From the NCBI GenBank assembly GCA_963776195.1, contig CAVZMO010000044.1, positions 8,261 through 72,260 of the forward strand: DNA of 64,000 nucleotides, written 5' to 3'. Under the pieces are notes generated by a model. The model saw only the letters and a list, made by a program, of their open reading frames with translations, was not told the DNA's origin and did no database searches. Position 1 is the stretch's first letter; each line of letters starts with the position of its first letter. This DNA comes from CAVZMO01 sp963776195. GTDB taxonomy: Bacteria > Nitrospirota > Thermodesulfovibrionia > Thermodesulfovibrionales > SM23-35. A program made the position numbers and the translations under genes. Positions 27,738 to 36,309 of the stretch are shown one piece after another.

Positions 27738-28058
27738 ATGAAGAGAGTAGTAATTGCAGTAGCGGCAGTACTGTCACTGGTCTTTGCAGTAACGGTCTTC
27801 GCAGTCGAAGGCAATCAGCCCTCAAAAGAAGCAAGCCCTAGCTTTGAACAGATGAAGGATGATCATCTGAAAAAGCTCGACGCTCGGATGACAAGTCTTC
27901 AGCAGGAAAAGACCTGCGTACAGGCAGCAAATAACCAAGACGACTTAAAAACTTGCTGGGCGAAACATAGGGCTGAGATGCAAGGGCAGAATGGTGAAAT
28001 GAGAAAGAGAGGAGGTCCCGGTGGTTTGAGTGGCCAAGTCCCTTCTCAGAGAAAGTAG
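27738..28058 (+). CDS. Small secreted protein, unknown
   Basis: A 106-residue protein with a clear signal peptide (MKRVVIAVAAVLSLVFAVTVFA, cleavage near residue 22). The mature part is helical and charged (FEQMKDDHLKKLDARMTSLQQE), contains two Cys about 16 residues apart (KTCVQAA, KTCWAKH) that could form a disulfide, and ends in a Gly/Arg-rich tail. The size and helical pattern recall small periplasmic chaperones such as Spy/CpxP, but no LTXXQ motif is present, so that is only a suggestion. A strong AAAGGAGG site precedes the ATG. A terminator follows at 28088. Confidence 0.7.
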   Translation: MKRVVIAVAAVLSLVFAVTVFAVEGNQPSKEASPSFEQMKDDHLKKLDARMTSLQQEKTCVQAANNQDDLKTCWAKHRAEMQGQNGEMRKRGGPGGLSGQVPSQRK

Positions 28059-28087
28059 TTCATCAGCTAATTTAGTTTCCCGGAACG

Positions 28088-28120
28088 GCGGGATGGTTCG
28101 AAGCTATCCCGCTTTTGTTT
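28088..28120 (+). terminator. Intrinsic terminator after the small secreted-protein gene
   Basis: GCGGGAT (28088-28094) pairs with ATCCCGC (28106-28112) and is followed by TTTTGTTT. It lies 30 bases after the stop codon at 28058. Confidence 0.75.
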
Positions 28121-28288
28121 GACACGTAAATCCAATTGCATGGGAATTCTATGCACTTCAAAAGGTGATTGTTACCTCATCAAAAGTATTGACCGCGTTT
28201 ATTTGTAAGTGGAGTCGATAATCGGCCCCTTCACATTCAATCTTGAGTAAACATATCATTTCAAGAAAATTTGCATTAAAATATTCTC

Positions 28289-29011
28289 ATGAAGGACATA
28301 TCTTTCCCTTTAGCTTTTCTTGCCGGTGTATTATCCTTTCTTTCCCCCTGCGTCCTTCCCCTTGTTCCCTCCTATGTCTCTTTTATAACGGGAATTTCCT
28401 TTAAAGACCTCACCGTCGGCCTGGACAGAAAAAAGATCCGATATCTCACAATGACAAACTCTGCGGCCTTCATTGCCGGATTTTCCTCGGTATTCATTGC
28501 CCTCGGTGTATCGTCCTCGACAGTGGGGAAATTTCTCTTTGCCTATGTGGATTTGATAAGGACAATCGGCGGAATTCTCGTCATAGTCTTCGGTTTTTTT
28601 ATCGCGGGTTTTCTGAGGCTCGATTTCCTCATGAAGGACAAGAAATTCCATCTGAGCGGCAAGCCGGCCGGTTACATAGGGACATTCATTGTCGGAATGA
28701 CTTTTGCTGCGGGATGGAGCCCGTGCATAGGACCCATACTCGGCACGATCCTTGTCTATGCGGGTTCGAGAGGTTCCGCCCTGTATGGATTTCAATTGCT
28801 CGGGGTGTATTCACTCGGACTCGCAGTGCCTTTTTTTATCTCCGCGCTTGCTATAAACGTTTTTTTGAGCTATTCACCGAAAATCGCAAAATCCATGCGG
28901 GTGATCATGATTATCAGCGGCTTGCTTCTTATTGCTTTCGGCATTTTACTTTTAACGGATCAGTTAAAAACACTCACCGGATTGCTGCCGAATTTCGGGA
29001 TAAAGTTTTAA
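28289..29011 (+). CDS. ccdA: Cytochrome c biogenesis protein CcdA
   Basis: A 240-residue inner-membrane protein with six predicted helices that carries electrons from cytoplasmic thioredoxin to the periplasm, keeping apocytochrome c haem-site thiols reduced. The two functional Cys are in LSPCVLPLVPSY (~20) and GWSPCIGPILG (~150). No periplasmic thioredoxin domain is fused, so it is the short CcdA form of system II. A terminator follows at 29034. ccsA lies 350 bases downstream, consistent with a shared role in cytochrome c maturation. Confidence 0.95.
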   Translation: MKDISFPLAFLAGVLSFLSPCVLPLVPSYVSFITGISFKDLTVGLDRKKIRYLTMTNSAAFIAGFSSVFIALGVSSSTVGKFLFAYVDLIRTIGGILVIVFGFFIAGFLRLDFLMKDKKFHLSGKPAGYIGTFIVGMTFAAGWSPCIGPILGTILVYAGSRGSALYGFQLLGVYSLGLAVPFFISALAINVFLSYSPKIAKSMRVIMIISGLLLIAFGILLLTDQLKTLTGLLPNFGIKF

Positions 29012-29033
29012 TCAGGGTTGTGTCTGAAGTTGG

Positions 29034-29064
29034 TGAGACTGCATTAGGTCTCAATCTTTTTTTT
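29034..29064 (+). terminator. Intrinsic terminator after ccdA
   Basis: TGAGAC (29034-29039) pairs with GTCTCA (29048-29053); a run of T follows at 29056-29064. It lies just beyond the ccdA stop, so the ccsA group probably has its own promoter. Confidence 0.75.
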
Positions 29065-29193
29065 CAACTACAGCGCCTCCTATTTGGCAAGAGATAACCG
29101 GTTCATTGAGTTTTTAAGCGTTATGGTATAATATTTTTACAGAAACAGACCGTCAAATGCCCCTTCCGTTCTGTGTCAGGGTGTTACATATAG

Positions 29194-29364
29194 ATGGAAG
29201 ACAAAGTAAGAGAAGAGATAAAGAAAAAGGCCAAAAATAACAGACTGCCGTGTCCTGTTGCCAGAAAGATCGCGCAGGAACTCTCCGTTTCTTATAGAGA
29301 AATCGGCCTGGCTGCCGACGAGCTGAACATAAAGATTACGGACTGCGAGCTTGGTTGTTTCTGA
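29194..29364 (+). CDS. 56-residue protein upstream of ccsA, unknown
   Basis: ATG 29194 to TGA 29364 encodes a small, mostly helical, cytoplasmic protein. A helix-turn-helix-like pattern (VARKIAQELSVSYREIGLAADEL) fills the centre. Cys residues occur near the start (LPCPVA) and twice at the end (DCELGCF). The stop overlaps the ccsA start (TGATG), so the two are translationally coupled. It could be a small regulator of the cytochrome/haem genes, but the family is not recognised and this is inference from position. Confidence 0.7.
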   Translation: MEDKVREEIKKKAKNNRLPCPVARKIAQELSVSYREIGLAADELNIKITDCELGCF

Positions 29365-30179
29365 TGGGAGTAATACTGTTTGAACTCGCCCTGACTTTCT
29401 ATTTCGCCGCCACCGTTGTCAGTATTACAGAACTTTTCAAAAGCTCAAAAATAACCTCAAGGATCATGCTTTCCTCAGCAGTCATCGGATTTACTATTCA
29501 CACGGTAAACATTATCTTTCGCTATGTCGCAGAAGGCCACATTCCTATAACAAACCCTCACGAGGCGACTTCTTTTTTCGCCTGGTGTATAGTCCTTATC
29601 TTTTTCATGCTACAGTTCAGATACAAGATCAGTCTTCTTTCTTCGTTCATCATGCCGGTTGTTTTTGTGCTTATGCTCTCCTCTTCAATGCTGCCGAGGG
29701 GGATGAAACCCCTTAGTCCCGTGCTCCACAGTTACTGGCTCGGTATCCATACCGTCCTTGCCTTTCTCGGTAACGCCGCCTTTGCGCTTGCATTCGGCAT
29801 CGGTTCCATGTACCTCGTTCAGGAGCACTATGTGAAATCAAAACGTCTGGGTGGCCTGTTTGAAAGGTTGCCGAGCCTCCAGACACTCGACGAAATAAAT
29901 TACCGGCTGATAACCTTCGGATTTCCATTGCTCACCCTTGCGATCATAACAGGCGCTCTGTGGGCAGAGAGCGCCTGGGGAAGCTACTGGAACTGGGACC
30001 CGAGGGAGACATGGTCTCTGATCACGTGGTTTATCTATGCAATCGTACTTCATGCGCGGCTTATTGCGGGATGGAGGGGGAAGAGGGCTGCGTTGCTGTC
30101 AATAATAGGTTTTTTAACCATTATCATCGCCTTTTTTGGTATTAAACTACTCCAGAAAGGGCTTCATGTTTTCGTATGA
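29364..30179 (+). CDS. ccsA: System II cytochrome c synthetase subunit CcsA (CcsB-type annotation in some databases)
   Basis: A 271-residue inner-membrane protein with about eight helices that handles and presents haem for attachment to apocytochrome c. The haem-binding tryptophan-rich motif is GSYWNWDPRETWSLITW (~215-231), with conserved His in LHSYWLGIHTV and VLHARL. The start is ATG 29364, not the TTG at 29355, because it overlaps the upstream stop in the usual coupled way. The stop overlaps the hemA start (ATGA). The partner ResB/Ccs1 is not in this window. Confidence 0.94.
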   Translation: MGVILFELALTFYFAATVVSITELFKSSKITSRIMLSSAVIGFTIHTVNIIFRYVAEGHIPITNPHEATSFFAWCIVLIFFMLQFRYKISLLSSFIMPVVFVLMLSSSMLPRGMKPLSPVLHSYWLGIHTVLAFLGNAAFALAFGIGSMYLVQEHYVKSKRLGGLFERLPSLQTLDEINYRLITFGFPLLTLAIITGALWAESAWGSYWNWDPRETWSLITWFIYAIVLHARLIAGWRGKRAALLSIIGFLTIIIAFFGIKLLQKGLHVFV

Positions 30180-31444
30180 AAGTTTTTGTCGCGGGACTTA
30201 ATCACAAGATTGCCGATGTCGATGTCAGGGAGAAACTGGCGTTCAACGGCCCGAAGCTTGAAGAGGGCCTGACAAGGTTTAAAGAACTTTCCGGGGTGGA
30301 AGAGGCGATCATATTGTCCACCTGCAACAGGGTAGAACTTTATGCGAATGTCGGGGATGCCCGGAAGGCTTCCGAATCTATTAAGGACTTCCTCTCGGAA
30401 TTTCACAATATAAAGAGAGGGTCTCTCGATAATGCCCTTTATTTCTATGACGATACAAATGCGGTGAGGCATGTCTTCAGGGTCGCTTCGAGCCTCGACT
30501 CGATGGTCGTGGGTGAACCGCAAATCCTCGGGCAATTGAAAGACGCTTTTGATCTGGCCCTTTCGAAAAAAACCACGGGCATCCTCCTCAATAAATTAAT
30601 GAAAAAGGCCATCTCCGTTGCAAAGAGGGTGAGGACGGAAACGAGGATAGCCGAGAATGCCGTCTCCATAAGTTTTGCTGCGGTCGAACTCGCGAAAAAG
30701 ATATTTACCGACCTTTCGAAGAGGGTCTTTATGCTTTTAGGGGCAGGTGAGATGGCTGAACTCGCCGCAAAACATCTGATCAGCACCGGTGTGAAAGAGG
30801 TTCTTGTTTCGAACAGGACTTTCGAGCGGGCCTGTGAACTGTCCAAGGAATTTAGAGGGAGGCCTGTTAAATTCGAAGAGTTTATCCAGGAGATGGTACG
30901 CACTGATATCGTCATCTGCTCGACGGGTGCGCCGACGTATATCCTGACAAAAAATCAGATGCAGAAGGTGATGAGAGAGAGGAAACAGAGACAGGTCTTC
31001 ATTATCGATATCTCTGTCCCGAGGAATATCGATCCCGAGATCAACGATCTGGATAATGTATATTTGTATAATGTCGATGACCTTCAGGGAGTTGTCCACG
31101 CAAATATGTTTGAGAGGCAGAAAGAGGCGGAGAAGGCGGAAAAGATTATCGAAGAAGAGATAGACACCTTCCTTAAATGGCAATCATCTCTCGATTCGGT
31201 GCCGACTATTGTTGCCCTGAGGGAGAAGGCTGAGGAGATTAAGAAGGAAGAGCTTGATAAACTCTTACATAAGATTCCAGGGATAGGAGAAAAAGAGAGA
31301 GAGGCGATAGAATATATGGCCACCGCCCTGGTGAATAAACTGATCCACCCGCCGACCGCAGCTTTAAAAGAGGCCTCCGAAGATAAGGACGCGATGGTTG
31401 CAACCATAAGAAGGCTTTACGGCATCAACGGAGAGGAGAAATAG
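30176..31444 (+). CDS. hemA: Glutamyl-tRNA reductase
   Basis: A 422-residue enzyme that reduces glutamyl-tRNA(Glu) to glutamate-1-semialdehyde, the first committed step of the C5 route to tetrapyrroles. The catalytic Cys is in LSTCNRVELYA (~50). SMVVGEPQILGQLKDAF is the family signature. The NADPH-binding domain has LLGAGEMAELAAKHL and VSNRTFERA. The C-terminal dimerisation helix is present. It overlaps ccsA by four bases and is followed by hemC after seven bases, forming a ccsA-hemA-hemC unit that links haem synthesis to cytochrome c maturation. Confidence 0.97.
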   Translation: MKVFVAGLNHKIADVDVREKLAFNGPKLEEGLTRFKELSGVEEAIILSTCNRVELYANVGDARKASESIKDFLSEFHNIKRGSLDNALYFYDDTNAVRHVFRVASSLDSMVVGEPQILGQLKDAFDLALSKKTTGILLNKLMKKAISVAKRVRTETRIAENAVSISFAAVELAKKIFTDLSKRVFMLLGAGEMAELAAKHLISTGVKEVLVSNRTFERACELSKEFRGRPVKFEEFIQEMVRTDIVICSTGAPTYILTKNQMQKVMRERKQRQVFIIDISVPRNIDPEINDLDNVYLYNVDDLQGVVHANMFERQKEAEKAEKIIEEEIDTFLKWQSSLDSVPTIVALREKAEEIKKEELDKLLHKIPGIGEKEREAIEYMATALVNKLIHPPTAALKEASEDKDAMVATIRRLYGINGEEK

Positions 31445-31451
31445 CTTTTCC

Positions 31452-32498
31452 ATGAAAAGAGAAAAAGTCGTTATCGGCACACGGGGCAGCAAACTCGCCC
31501 TCTGGCAGGCTGAATTTATTAAATCGGAATTAACAAGACGTTATCCCGTCCTGAAGGTGGAGTTGAACAAGATTAAGACCACAGGGGACAAGATTTTAGA
31601 CGTTCCCTTGGCACAGGTCGGCGGAAAAGGCCTTTTCGTTAAGGAGATAGAAGAGGCGCTCTTAAGTCGCGAAGCGGACATCGCGGTCCATAGCATGAAA
31701 GACGTGCCGACGGAATTTCCCGACGGCCTTCATCTTGCCGTTATTTGTGAGAGAGAAGACCCTCGCGATGCCTTCATCTCTCAAGTTCAAGATTCTACAT
31801 TCAAGATTCAAAACTTTAAAAGCTTGCCTGAAGGCGCGACAATCGGGACGAGCAGCCTCAGACGGTCATGTCAATTGCTGAGCATCAGGCCCGACCTGCG
31901 GATTGAACAGCTAAGGGGAAACCTCGATACACGATTGAAAAAGCTCGATGAAGGGCAGTTTGATGCGATAATCCTTGCCGCTGCGGGGATCAAAAGGCTC
32001 GGCTTGCAGAAAAGGATAACGGAGATACTCCCCTTTGAGATAAGCCTCTCCGCTATAGGTCAGGGAGCCATCGGGATCGAGTGCAGGATTAATGATGAAT
32101 TTATCAATAACCTTATTGCGCCGCTGAATCATTCGGAAACGTCCATATGCGTGAGAGCAGAGAGGGCTTTCTTGCAACGGTTGGAAGGCGGTTGCCAGGT
32201 GCCTATCGCGGCACATGCGAGACTGATCGGTCGGGGTCCATCCTCCCATGGCAAGGAGGGGAGTAGTATTCACTCCGAAAATAATACTTCAAACTCCAAG
32301 CTTCTTATTTTGGACGGGCTTGTCGGCAGTATTCGCGGAGATGAGATTGTAAAAGGTCATATTGAAGGAAATCCCGAACAAGGAGAAATTCTCGGGATTC
32401 AATTGGCAGATGACATTCTTTCAAAGGGTGCAAAAGAAATATTGGATGAGGTGTACAAAAGGTATGCTCCGCCGGTTAACGGCGAAATCAGCAGTTAG
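31452..32498 (+). CDS. hemC: Hydroxymethylbilane synthase with in-frame repeat-like insertions
   Basis: A 348-residue porphobilinogen deaminase that joins four porphobilinogens. Recognised by IGTRGSKLALWQAE, VGGKGLFVKEIEEALL, AVHSMKDVPTEFPDGL and the Cys that holds the dipyrromethane cofactor in LEGGCQVPIAAHA. The family is usually about 305-315 residues; the excess comes from two insertions. One (31782-31820, residues QVQDSTFKIQNFKSL) is made of the A/T-rich dispersed repeat. The other (about 32233-32300) separates HARLIG from LLILDGLVGS and includes a small GC-rich palindrome. Both keep the frame open, so the enzyme may be functional with surface loops. Confidence 0.95.
   Translation: MKREKVVIGTRGSKLALWQAEFIKSELTRRYPVLKVELNKIKTTGDKILDVPLAQVGGKGLFVKEIEEALLSREADIAVHSMKDVPTEFPDGLHLAVICEREDPRDAFISQVQDSTFKIQNFKSLPEGATIGTSSLRRSCQLLSIRPDLRIEQLRGNLDTRLKKLDEGQFDAIILAAAGIKRLGLQKRITEILPFEISLSAIGQGAIGIECRINDEFINNLIAPLNHSETSICVRAERAFLQRLEGGCQVPIAAHARLIGRGPSSHGKEGSSIHSENNTSNSKLLILDGLVGSIRGDEIVKGHIEGNPEQGEILGIQLADDILSKGAKEILDEVYKRYAPPVNGEISS
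31782..31820 (+). repeat. A/T-rich repeat unit inside hemC
   Basis: The bases caagttcaagattc and attcaagattcaaaac are the same type of unit as in the intergenic repeats at 18637-18757 and 36096-36148. It adds about 13 residues between conserved blocks REDPRDAF and LPEGATIGTSSLRR. Confidence 0.5.
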
Positions 32499-32505
32499 CC
32501 GACTG

Positions 32506-33132
32506 TCATTCTCTTCTCTCCATTTCCTCGATCTCTTCTCTTCTTTCCTGACAATCCGTACAGTAAATGGCAAACGGGAGGATCTTGAGTCTTTGTTCGC
32601 TTATCGCTTCCCCGCAATCCTCACATATTCCGTAAGTGCCTTCGTCGAGTTTCCGCAGGGCTTCGTCTATTTTTTGAAGAGTGACTTTATGAGAGCTCAG
32701 CTGCCGCAAGCTGATGTCTTCAGATAGATCAACCACCGACCAGTCTCCATCATCGAGCGCCGTATCCACAAGCTGCCTTGTTTCACCTTTTATGTATTTG
32801 GATATCTCTACCTTCGCCTCTTTAACGATCTGCTCTCTTTTTGCAATAAGAGTTCTTCTCAGCGCGATTTTTCTCTCCTCTTCCGATCCTCTACCGGAGA
32901 GCTTCTTTGAAGCGGAAGATTTTGCAACTGTTTTACTTTTACGGGCGGTATCTGCCTTCTTTCTTAGGATGGTTTTCTTAGCAACAGGTTTTGCAGGAAC
33001 TGTTTTCCTTTTCTTCGGGTTTTTTGGTTTTGCTTTCGGCCGGGCCTTTGCGGCCGCCTTTTTAGGAGCAGTTTTTGTTTTCTTCTCCCCCACCCTCCTA
33101 CCGGTCTCCTTTTTTGCTTTTCTCTCTGCCAT
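32506..33132 (-). CDS. DksA/TraR-type zinc-finger protein with a Lys-rich N-terminal tail
   Basis: A 208-residue protein. Residues ~1-85 are rich in Lys, Ala, Pro and Arg (KPKNPKKRKTVPAKPVAKK). The rest is DksA-like: a long coiled-coil region (~88-150), then the four-Cys zinc finger CEDCG...CTDC and a final charged helix. DksA-type proteins bind the RNA polymerase secondary channel and adjust transcription, often with ppGpp. The coiled-coil tip lies around DDGDWSVVDLSED. It is the last gene of the rpsB-tsf-pyrH-frr unit, two bases after a 49-residue gene, and converges with hemC. Confidence 0.88.
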   Translation of the reverse strand: MAERKAKKETGRRVGEKKTKTAPKKAAAKARPKAKPKNPKKRKTVPAKPVAKKTILRKKADTARKSKTVAKSSASKKLSGRGSEEERKIALRRTLIAKREQIVKEAKVEISKYIKGETRQLVDTALDDGDWSVVDLSEDISLRQLSSHKVTLQKIDEALRKLDEGTYGICEDCGEAISEQRLKILPFAIYCTDCQERREEIEEMERRE

Positions 33133-33134
33133 TA

Positions 33135-33284
33135 TTATGTTCCCTTTTTTTCTTCCTGCGATTTATCCTCTTCCTTGAAGACTTCGATGATACTCCCTAC
33201 CTTTATCCCTGCTGCCTGCAACGCCTTCTGAATATCCGACAGCTTTGCATCTGTTACTTTCACAATAAAGTTGCTGTTCGTCAT
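33135..33284 (-). CDS. 49-residue protein between frr and the DksA-like gene
   Basis: The start is ATG 33284, one base beyond the frr stop; the longer frame from 33329 lies in frr. The product MTNSNFIVKVTDAKL...EVFKEEDKSQEEKKGT has a ferredoxin-like strand-helix-strand pattern and an acidic/Lys tail. The family is not recognised. Tight packing in a translation operon implies it is a real gene. Confidence 0.65.
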   Translation of the reverse strand: MTNSNFIVKVTDAKLSDIQKALQAAGIKVGSIIEVFKEEDKSQEEKKGT

Positions 33285-33285
33285 C

Positions 33286-33843
33286 TTACACTTCCATAAT
33301 TTCCTTTTCCTTATTAGCCAAAACCTCATCCACCTTTGCTATATAAGAATCCGTAAGCTTCTGTATCTCCTCCTGGGATTTCTTAACAACGTCCTCACTG
33401 ATGTGTTTATCTTTTTCCAGTTTCTTGAGCTCCTCGTTCGTATCTCTCCTGATGTTTCTTATCGCGACCTTTGCCTCCTCAGCTTTTTTCTTGACCATCT
33501 TTACGAGATGCTTCCTTCTTTCCTCTGTCAACGAAGGGATATTTATTCTTATGATTTTTCCGTCGTTTGTGGGCGTCAGGCCAAGGTCTGATTTCAGGAT
33601 CGCTTTTTCCAGCTCGGGAATGACCTTCTGGTCCCATGGCTGAATTGCTATCTGACGGCTCTCCGGTATACTCAGACTCGCAAGCTGTTGAAGCGGTGTT
33701 AAACTGTCGTAGTAGTTGACCATAAGCCCGTCGAGGAGCGCCAGTGAAGCCCTCCCCGTCCTGATCGAGGAAAAGTCCTTTTTCAGGACCTCTATCGTGC
33801 GGGACATCCGGTCAGTGGTTTTTCTTTTTAACTCTTGCTCCAT
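33286..33843 (-). CDS. frr: Ribosome recycling factor
   Basis: A 185-residue protein that, with EF-G, splits post-termination ribosomes. The N-terminus RMSRTIEVLKKDFSSIRTGRA and the central VNYYDSLTPLQQLASLSIPE are diagnostic, as is the helix RRDTNEELKKLEKDKHISED. Length is normal. Its 5' end overlaps the pyrH 3' end by 32 bases. The order rpsB-tsf-pyrH-frr is conserved in most bacteria. Confidence 0.98.
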   Translation of the reverse strand: MEQELKRKTTDRMSRTIEVLKKDFSSIRTGRASLALLDGLMVNYYDSLTPLQQLASLSIPESRQIAIQPWDQKVIPELEKAILKSDLGLTPTNDGKIIRINIPSLTEERRKHLVKMVKKKAEEAKVAIRNIRRDTNEELKKLEKDKHISEDVVKKSQEEIQKLTDSYIAKVDEVLANKEKEIMEV

Positions 33844-34558
33844 TGTTCCCCCTTACAAGAGTTCCGATCTTTTTTCCTTCTATAATTTTTCTTATACTGC
33901 CTTTTCCTCTTAAATTAAATACCACAATCGGCAGGTTGTTGTCCATACATAATGATATTGCCGTCGAATCCATGATACTCAGTCCTCTTTTTAAGACATC
34001 GATATAGGTGAGTGTATCATATTTCTTCGCAGAGGGGTCTTTCATGGGATCGGCGGAGTATATACCGTCAACCTTTGTCGCTTTGATTATAACTTCCGCA
34101 TCGATCTCCATCGCCCTGAGGGAAGCAGCCGTATCAGTGGTGAAATAAGGGTTTCCCGTACCTGCCGCAAAGATAACGGTTCTTCCCTTTTCGAGATGCC
34201 TCATCGCTTTGCGTCTTATATAAGGCTCGGCAAGTTCTTTCATCTCTATTGCAGACTGGACCCTTGTCGGAATATTGTATTTTTCGAGGTAATTCTGAAG
34301 CGCAAGCGCATTAATGACGGTTGCGAGCATACCCATATAATCTGCGGATGCCCTTTCGATACCTTTAACGCTTGCTTCCACTCCTCTGAAGATATTTCCG
34401 CCGCCTATGACGATCGCCATCTCTACCCCCATAGAAACAGCTTCCTTTATCTCTCTGGCAATGAAGTCCACAGTAGCCGGATCGACCCCGTATGCCTGAT
34501 CACCCATCATGGCTTCACCGCTTATCTTGAGGAGTATCCTCTTGTATTTCAAGCGCAT
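33812..34558 (-). CDS. pyrH: UMP kinase
   Basis: A 248-residue kinase that phosphorylates UMP to UDP. RILLKISGEAMMG opens the fold; IVIGGGNIFRG and AAGTGNPYFTTDTAA are the nucleotide-binding signatures. The C-terminus (GARVKKKNH) runs into frr and is slightly longer than usual. It lies between tsf (five bases) and frr (overlap). Confidence 0.97.
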   Translation of the reverse strand: MRLKYKRILLKISGEAMMGDQAYGVDPATVDFIAREIKEAVSMGVEMAIVIGGGNIFRGVEASVKGIERASADYMGMLATVINALALQNYLEKYNIPTRVQSAIEMKELAEPYIRRKAMRHLEKGRTVIFAAGTGNPYFTTDTAASLRAMEIDAEVIIKATKVDGIYSADPMKDPSAKKYDTLTYIDVLKRGLSIMDSTAISLCMDNNLPIVVFNLRGKGSIRKIIEGKKIGTLVRGNNGARVKKKNH

Positions 34559-34562
34559 AATC

Positions 34563-35162
34563 CTATTTTGTTTCTCCGAGCTGGAATCTGGCGAATCTCC
34601 TTATAATGATGTTTTCGCCTAATTTTGCGACCTTTTCCGTAACGAGATCTTTAACTGTCTTCTTCTGGTCGGGATCTTTAATGAATATCTGATCGAGAAG
34701 ACAGTTATCGCTGTAAAATTTTTCGAGCTTGCCTTCTATGATCTTTTCGATGACCTGCGGGGGTTTGCCCGAAACCTGTGCCCTATATATTTCTTTTTCG
34801 CGATCCAATACGTCCTGGGGCACGTCTTCTCTGGTAAGGTAAAGCGGGTTTGCCGCAGCTATGTGCATCGCCACATCTTTCATAAGCTCTTTAAAATCAT
34901 CTGTTCTCGCAACGAAGTCCGTCTCGCAGTTTATCTCAACCATCGTACCGATCCTGCCCATATGGATATAAGCGTCGATAAGCCCTTCCGATACGCTTCT
35001 GCCTGCTTTTTTCAGCGCCGTCGCAAGGCCTTTTTGTCTCAGCAAATCTATCGCCTTCTCAAAATCTCCGTTGCTTTCCGTCAGCGCTTTTTTACACTCC
35101 ATCATTCCCGCGCCGGTTTTTTCTCTGAGGTTCTTGACTGATTCCGCGGATATTGCCGTCAT
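34563..35162 (-). CDS. tsf: Elongation factor Ts (short form)
   Basis: A 199-residue nucleotide exchange factor for EF-Tu. The N-terminal UBA-like domain has VKNLREKTGAGMMECKKAL, and the core has MVEINCETDFVART with the conserved DF pair. This is the short form with one core subdomain, as in thermophiles and many non-proteobacteria, compared with about 280 residues in E. coli. It overlaps rpsB by four bases. Confidence 0.97.
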   Translation of the reverse strand: MTAISAESVKNLREKTGAGMMECKKALTESNGDFEKAIDLLRQKGLATALKKAGRSVSEGLIDAYIHMGRIGTMVEINCETDFVARTDDFKELMKDVAMHIAAANPLYLTREDVPQDVLDREKEIYRAQVSGKPPQVIEKIIEGKLEKFYSDNCLLDQIFIKDPDQKKTVKDLVTEKVAKLGENIIIRRFARFQLGETK

Positions 35163-35920
35163 TCAGGTACCTCTGCCTCTTCCTGCTCAATTTTCTCCTC
35201 AACTTTGACCTTCTCGACCTCTTCAGCCTTGGCCTTGGCCAAAGTCTCCTTGCCTTCCATGAAGGCGTCAGCGATCTTTGAGGTTATGAGTTTTATGGCC
35301 CTTATCGCGTCATCGTTTCCCGGAATCACATAATCGATTTCGTCGGGGTCGCAGTTTGTGTCGACTATTGCGACAATCGGCACCGAGAGTTTTTTTGCCT
35401 CTGCAACAGCAATTCTCTCTTTCTTCGGGTCAACAATAAACAGAGCGCCCGGGAATCTCGTCATATCTTTAATGCCGGAAAGGTTTCTTTCCAGTTTCAC
35501 TCTTTTTTTCTCGATTGCTGCGACTTCTTTTTTCGGAAGCAGTTCCATGGTGCCGTCGGCTTTCATGATCTCGATCTTCTTTAACTTTTCTATACTCTTC
35601 TTAATCGTTGAAAAATTCGTGAGCATTCCTCCGAGCCAGCGCTGGTTCACATAAAACGCACCTGATCTTTCCGCCTCTTCCTTAATCGCATCCTGGGATT
35701 GTTTTTTCGTGCCGACAAAGAGCACCGGCGCCCCTGACATAGAAACGTTTTTTATAAAATTATAGGCTTCCTCAAGACCCTTCACCGTCTTCTGAAGGTC
35801 AATAATATAGATACCGTTTCTCTCTCCGAAGATGTATTTCTTCATCTTGGGATGCCATCTCTTTACCTGATGACCAAAGTGTACCCCTGCTTCAAGCAGT
35901 TCTTTCATTGCTGCTACCAT
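35159..35920 (-). CDS. rpsB: 30S ribosomal protein S2
   Basis: A 253-residue S2 with the start LLEAGVHFGHQVKRWHPKM and the later signature FIVDPKKERIAVAEAKKL followed by DTNCDPDEIDYVIPGND. A short acidic/Lys tail (~225-253) ends the protein. It heads the minus-strand unit rpsB-tsf-pyrH-frr-orf49-dksA-like. A 9-bp hairpin lies about 80 bases upstream in the probable leader. Confidence 0.98.
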   Translation of the reverse strand: MVAAMKELLEAGVHFGHQVKRWHPKMKKYIFGERNGIYIIDLQKTVKGLEEAYNFIKNVSMSGAPVLFVGTKKQSQDAIKEEAERSGAFYVNQRWLGGMLTNFSTIKKSIEKLKKIEIMKADGTMELLPKKEVAAIEKKRVKLERNLSGIKDMTRFPGALFIVDPKKERIAVAEAKKLSVPIVAIVDTNCDPDEIDYVIPGNDDAIRAIKLITSKIADAFMEGKETLAKAKAEEVEKVKVEEKIEQEEAEVPE

Positions 35921-36002
35921 TTTCTTCTTTTTCCTCCCGTTTTTTCAAAATCCCTTTTTCCGGCCACAGGGATTTTTCTGTACAAATTAATTAAGTCGTA
36001 TG

Positions 36003-36029
36003 ACGTATTTCCCCCAACGAGAAATACGT
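36003..36029 (-). promoter_or_regulatory. Hairpin in the probable rpsB leader
   Basis: acgtatttc (36003-36011) pairs perfectly with gaaatacgt (36021-36029) around a nine-base loop. There is no T-tract on the minus strand. It may be a leader element of rpsB, where S2 or other factors often act, or simply a palindrome. Confidence 0.35.
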
Positions 36030-36095
36030 GTTCCTTCAAGGTGCTAAGAATAACACAAAAATATCTTTTTTTGCAAGGGGATAGGGTGTTACAAT

Positions 36096-36148
36096 GGTTA
36101 AATCCTAAATTCAAAATTCTAAATCCTAAACAAGGACAAATTTTAGAG
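36096..36148. repeat. A/T-rich dispersed repeat (aaatcctaaattcaaaattctaaatcc type)
   Basis: Short units aatcctaaa, ttcaaaattc and taaatcctaaac follow each other, the same type as at 18637-18757. It lies between the divergent rpsB and purB genes. Confidence 0.6.
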
Positions 36149-36157
36149 GAAGATTCC

Positions 36158-36250
36158 TAAATTCCCCCTTAAGAAAGGGGGCGTAGGGGGTTGTTAAGAA
36201 ATGGTAGAGGCACAACCCCCTTTATCCCCCTTTTCCAAGGGGGAATTAGA
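36158..36250. repeat. Palindromic CCCCCTTA...AAGGGGG repeat
   Basis: The sequence starts aaattcccccttaag, runs through gggggttg and its complement caaccccc, and ends aagggggaatta, so the whole unit folds on itself. Such AAATCCCCCTTAA...AAGGGGGA repeats are dispersed in many environmental bacteria. A shorter relative lies inside purL (44998-45036) and a fragment at 57340-57376. Confidence 0.7.
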
Positions 36251-36309
36251 TGCAAGAAATTTGCTGTTGTGGCGTTTACATATTAGGTTTCTGTTAAAAG
36301 GGGGAAATT

